Positions 61,539-64,000 of a stretch of DNA of 64,000 bases are shown in pieces; positions within the stretch are counted from its first letter, which is position 1, and each line of letters starts with the position of its first letter. The translations under genes and the position numbers were made by a program. The stretch comes from Frankia sp. AgB1.9 (GTDB lineage: Bacteria > Actinomycetota > Actinomycetes > Frankiales > Frankiaceae). The stretch lies in NCBI RefSeq assembly GCF_016786355.1, contig NZ_JADWYX010000011.1, positions 1-64,000 of the forward strand, given 5' to 3'. The notes beneath the pieces are model-generated. The model was not told the DNA's origin. It was given only the letters and a program-made list of their open reading frames with translations, and searched no databases.

Positions 61539-63257
61539 TCAGCAGGTACCGGCGACAGCGTTGGCGTGGCCGGTGTAGACCCAGGCGTCGGAGAGGTAGC
61601 CGGGGGTGCCGTTGTAGGTCGTGTGGTCCCAGAGCGTGGTCGCGCCGTAAGGACCGGTCACCGAGTCGCCTTGCGCGGTGCAGTCGATCGAGAGCACGGT
61701 GTCCTTGGGCACGCAGCCAACAAGGCCCGTGTTCCCGTTGGGTCCGGAGCGCAGGTTCAGGCACGGGTCGATCAGGACTCGGCCGCTGCCCGCGGGCACC
61801 GGCTGCTGGGCGGTCGACGTCGGCTGCGTCGGTGGCGGGTTCGTTGTCGTGGACGTCGCGCGGACACCGAATCCGTAGTCGAGGCCGGCCACGGGACTGA
61901 TGACCTTCGTGTCGACGTACAGGTCCAGCAGCCGCCACTCGACGTCGTAGGCCTTCAGGAACCTGCCGACCAGGGACGCCGTCTTGATCGCCTCCAGGCT
62001 CGCGCCAACCTTGGCGACGCGCGCCTGGTCGAGGAGCCCTGACCTCACGGCAGCGAAGTACGCCTTCTCGAGGCAGTCGGCGGCGTCGATCAGTTTCTCG
62101 TGCAGTGCTTTCGGACTGCCCAGGGTGTCGGCGGCGACGGTCATCGCCGCGTAGGTGGCGCACTCGCTCTGGAGCGGCCCGGCGAGCGACGCGCCGGCGT
62201 CCTCGACCAGGTCGCCCGCGGTCGTGTACGCCAGGTCGGTCAGCAGCGTCGCCCCGGTGACGGACGCGGGAAACGTCACGTACTGGCCGGCCGTGACCTG
62301 CGGGATGCCGACCGACGCGCGCCCCAGCGGGGGCAGGTAGAGGCCCTTGCCGCCGGCGAGCAGCGCGTCCATCAGCTTGTTGCGCGCCTGCTCCAGCGGC
62401 GTGCCGCCGTCCTCGTGCCAGCCCCATTTCACCGCTGACCCGTACCGGAGCACCATGCCGTACGGCCGGTTGTTCACCAGCTCGACGTCGAGGACGCCGT
62501 TCTGGCCCTGGGCGCAGCTCCGGATCTCCAGGGCCGGGTCGTTGCTGACCCCGACCGTGCTCGCGACCCAGGACGGCACCCCTTCACCGCGGTCGCAGCT
62601 GGCCTGCCCGGCCCGCTTGTCGACGAGCTGGCCTACTGCCTGGTTCACCGTGGCGCCGAGCGCGGCCCAGTCCCAGGTCCACGGCTGCCACCAGGAGAAA
62701 TGGGTGGTCACCGCGCTGACCAGGCCGTCATGAACCGAGACCTGAACCGGCACCCACTGCCGGGAGGCCTCGTCATACGTCGCGATCCCGACCACGTCGG
62801 GGTTGGCGGCGGCAGCCGCGCGCAGGCTGTCCGGGAGCGGGAAGTCGAGCGTCGCGCCCGAGCCTAGGTCGCTGCCGGTCAGCGTGAGCTTCACCGGGGT
62901 CGCGAGGCTGCGCCGGTCGTCCAGGTTCGGTGGCGGGCTATCGGTCGCGACGGTGAGCTGGCTACCGCTCACCGGAGCGTCCGCGAACACGACCCGCGCA
63001 CCGCCGCCCAGATCGACGACCTTCGCGGCCGGCCGCGTCCCCGCAGCGATCGAGATCGGCGCCTCGGGTGCCGGGGCCGCGTTCTGATGCTTGCCCAGCA
63101 CTCCGCAGGCGGTCACCCCCGAGGTCAGCAGCGCGGCGGCGACGAAGACGACGAAGGGCGAGCCGTGGACAGGACGTGGATTCGTCCGCGAGCACCGACC
63201 GTGGACGCCGAGTTTCCCCAGGTCGCAGCGATGTCGATCTACGTTAGCCAAGATCAC
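61539..63257 (-). CDS. secreted lipoprotein with C-terminal SH3-like region
   Basis: Encodes up to 572 aa. A signal segment (FVVFVAAALLTSGVTACG) ends in a lipobox, so the protein is probably anchored to the outer face of the membrane. The mature part has a beta-rich region, a helical region with several paired cysteines (about 300-450), a Thr/Pro linker (TSTTTNPPPTQPTSTAQQ) and a C-terminal SH3-like unit (CLNLRSGPNGNTGLVGCVPK). The family is unknown. The only start upstream of the signal is GTG 63257, which gives an unusually long n-region and lies inside an acyl-CoA dehydrogenase stub, so the true start may have been changed by recombination. Confidence 0.75.
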   Translation of the reverse strand: MILANVDRHRCDLGKLGVHGRCSRTNPRPVHGSPFVVFVAAALLTSGVTACGVLGKHQNAAPAPEAPISIAAGTRPAAKVVDLGGGARVVFADAPVSGSQLTVATDSPPPNLDDRRSLATPVKLTLTGSDLGSGATLDFPLPDSLRAAAAANPDVVGIATYDEASRQWVPVQVSVHDGLVSAVTTHFSWWQPWTWDWAALGATVNQAVGQLVDKRAGQASCDRGEGVPSWVASTVGVSNDPALEIRSCAQGQNGVLDVELVNNRPYGMVLRYGSAVKWGWHEDGGTPLEQARNKLMDALLAGGKGLYLPPLGRASVGIPQVTAGQYVTFPASVTGATLLTDLAYTTAGDLVEDAGASLAGPLQSECATYAAMTVAADTLGSPKALHEKLIDAADCLEKAYFAAVRSGLLDQARVAKVGASLEAIKTASLVGRFLKAYDVEWRLLDLYVDTKVISPVAGLDYGFGVRATSTTTNPPPTQPTSTAQQPVPAGSGRVLIDPCLNLRSGPNGNTGLVGCVPKDTVLSIDCTAQGDSVTGPYGATTLWDHTTYNGTPGYLSDAWVYTGHANAVAGTC

Positions 63258-63324
63258 CCAGATCTACGAGGGCACCAACCAGATCCAGAGAGTGGTCATG
63301 TCCCGTCAGCTCCTGAAGGGCTGA
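63247..63324 (+). pseudogene. 3' stub of an acyl-CoA dehydrogenase gene
   Basis: Twenty-five codons read AKITQIYEGTNQIQRVVMSR followed by QLLKG and a TGA. This is the classical C-terminus of acyl-CoA dehydrogenases. No upstream part of the gene exists in the window. It differs from the intact enzyme at 6416-7576. It marks a deletion or insertion joint. Confidence 0.88.
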
Positions 63325-63711
63325 CCTGCCTGCTGTTTCTGCTGGTCAGGGGAAGGTGGCCGCGGACCACCACGGTCGTCGACACGCCGTTCGAAGGGTT
63401 CGGCAAAGAGCGGCCTGTCGGCTTCGCCGGGAACTGGACGAGATCGGCGAGCCCACGACGCCGAGCTTCCCGCAGGCCCTGCTCGTGCCGCCAGGCCATG
63501 AGGATGTCTGAGAAGGGCCAGGTCGGGTAGCTCGTACGCGAGCCGAGAAGATGTCGCCTTCTGTGCCGGTCTCCGGTATCAGACTCGCCCACTGCGGTCA
63601 CACATAGTCGCGACGTCGGCACGTGTTGCGACGAGTCGATCGTGGCGCCGCCCTGGAGAGGGGTGAGCTGCGCCGGCCGGTGGAGGCGGCGAGCGCTGGG
63701 GGGAGTATTCC
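63325..63711. other. gene-free gap before FAD oxidase
   Basis: No supportable gene. It should contain the promoter of the oxidase gene at 63712. Confidence 0.5.
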
Positions 63712-64000
63712 ATGTCGGCACAGGTGCTCACGCTGGAAGGCGAGCGGCAGACCCTCTCGGACGAGACCGTCGAGGAGATCCGCGCGATCTTCCGCGGGGC
63801 GGTTCTGACCGCGGGCGACGTCGGGTACGACGAGGCGCGGATCATCCAGAACGCCATGCTCGACCGCAGACCAGGTCTCATCGTCCGGTGCACCGGGACC
63901 GCCGACGTCGTTGACGCCGTCAAGATGGCCACGGAGCGGAACCTTCTCGTCGCCGTCCGGGGCGGCGGCCACAGCATCGCCGGGAGCTGCACGGCCGACG
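63712..64000 (+). CDS. FAD-binding oxidoreductase (PCMH/BBE type), partial
   Basis: The first 96 codons of a berberine-bridge-like oxidase. DRRPGLIVRCTGTADVVDAV and VAVRGGGHSIAGSC are the start of the FAD-binding PCMH domain; the His in GGGHS usually carries the flavin covalently. ATG at 63712 has GGGGGAG upstream. The gene runs off the window edge. Confidence 0.92.
   Translation, partial: MSAQVLTLEGERQTLSDETVEEIRAIFRGAVLTAGDVGYDEARIIQNAMLDRRPGLIVRCTGTADVVDAVKMATERNLLVAVRGGGHSIAGSCTAD

Overview
The window is high-GC actinobacterial DNA. It is dense, with GTG/TTG starts and stop/start overlaps such as ATGA and GTGA. The catabolic genes, the many type III-like CRISPR repeats and the repeated accessory modules fit a Frankia-like (Frankiaceae) soil or plant-associated actinomycete. 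That assignment is inference; no 16S or other marker is present.
Region 1 (1-21,903) is an ordinary catabolic region. It holds a minus-strand operon of cytochrome P450, 3Fe-4S ferredoxin, enoyl-CoA hydratase and two SDR dehydrogenases, then a fused E1 alpha/beta 2-oxoacid (acetoin-type) dehydrogenase. Next come an acyl-CoA dehydrogenase, an amidohydrolase, a MarR regulator overlapping an LigB-type extradiol dioxygenase, a TetR regulator, an MDR reductase overlapping an EthD-like protein, a full-length carboxylic acid reductase, an ArsR regulator with a small membrane protein, and an operon of a KstD-like flavoprotein, a flavin monooxygenase and an HSL-type esterase. Together they look like aromatic, steroid or lipid breakdown.
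Region 2 (22,271-39,155) is a type III CRISPR locus best matching the III-D variant (III-Dv) gene set: Cas10 with GGDD, a long Cas7-Cas5(Csx10)-Cas11-like fusion, a double Cas7, Csx19, and a TIGR03986-like Cas7 with an insertion. The operon lies between two divergently reading CRISPR arrays whose ~165-bp leaders are near-identical inverted copies. Cas6 is on the opposite strand. Beyond it are two unrecognised proteins and an 838-aa protein that I read as a two-Rossmann (CARF-like) candidate cyclic-oligoadenylate effector. No cas1 or cas2 is present.
Region 3 (39,355-61,405) is an accessory island with six more arrays of a second repeat family that shares the 3' end CGGATTGAAAC. All six carry the same leader, with hairpins and a TATAAT/TACAAT box. 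Between the arrays are decaying duplicated modules: two frameshifted DHH-like genes, two ubiquitin-like/E2/JAB remnants, two copies of a coiled-coil gene with a small partner gene, an IS4-family transposase relic and a reverse-transcriptase fragment. Intact systems sit among them: a CBASS-like set (TIR-SAVED effector, CD-NTase, E2-E1-JAB fusion) and a large TIR-containing membrane protein.
Region 4 (61,539-64,000) returns to chromosomal-type genes: a secreted lipoprotein with a C-terminal SH3-like region, the last 25 codons of a lost acyl-CoA dehydrogenase, and the start of an FAD-linked oxidase running off the edge. The acyl-CoA dehydrogenase stub suggests the right-hand scar of the island's arrival or of a later deletion.
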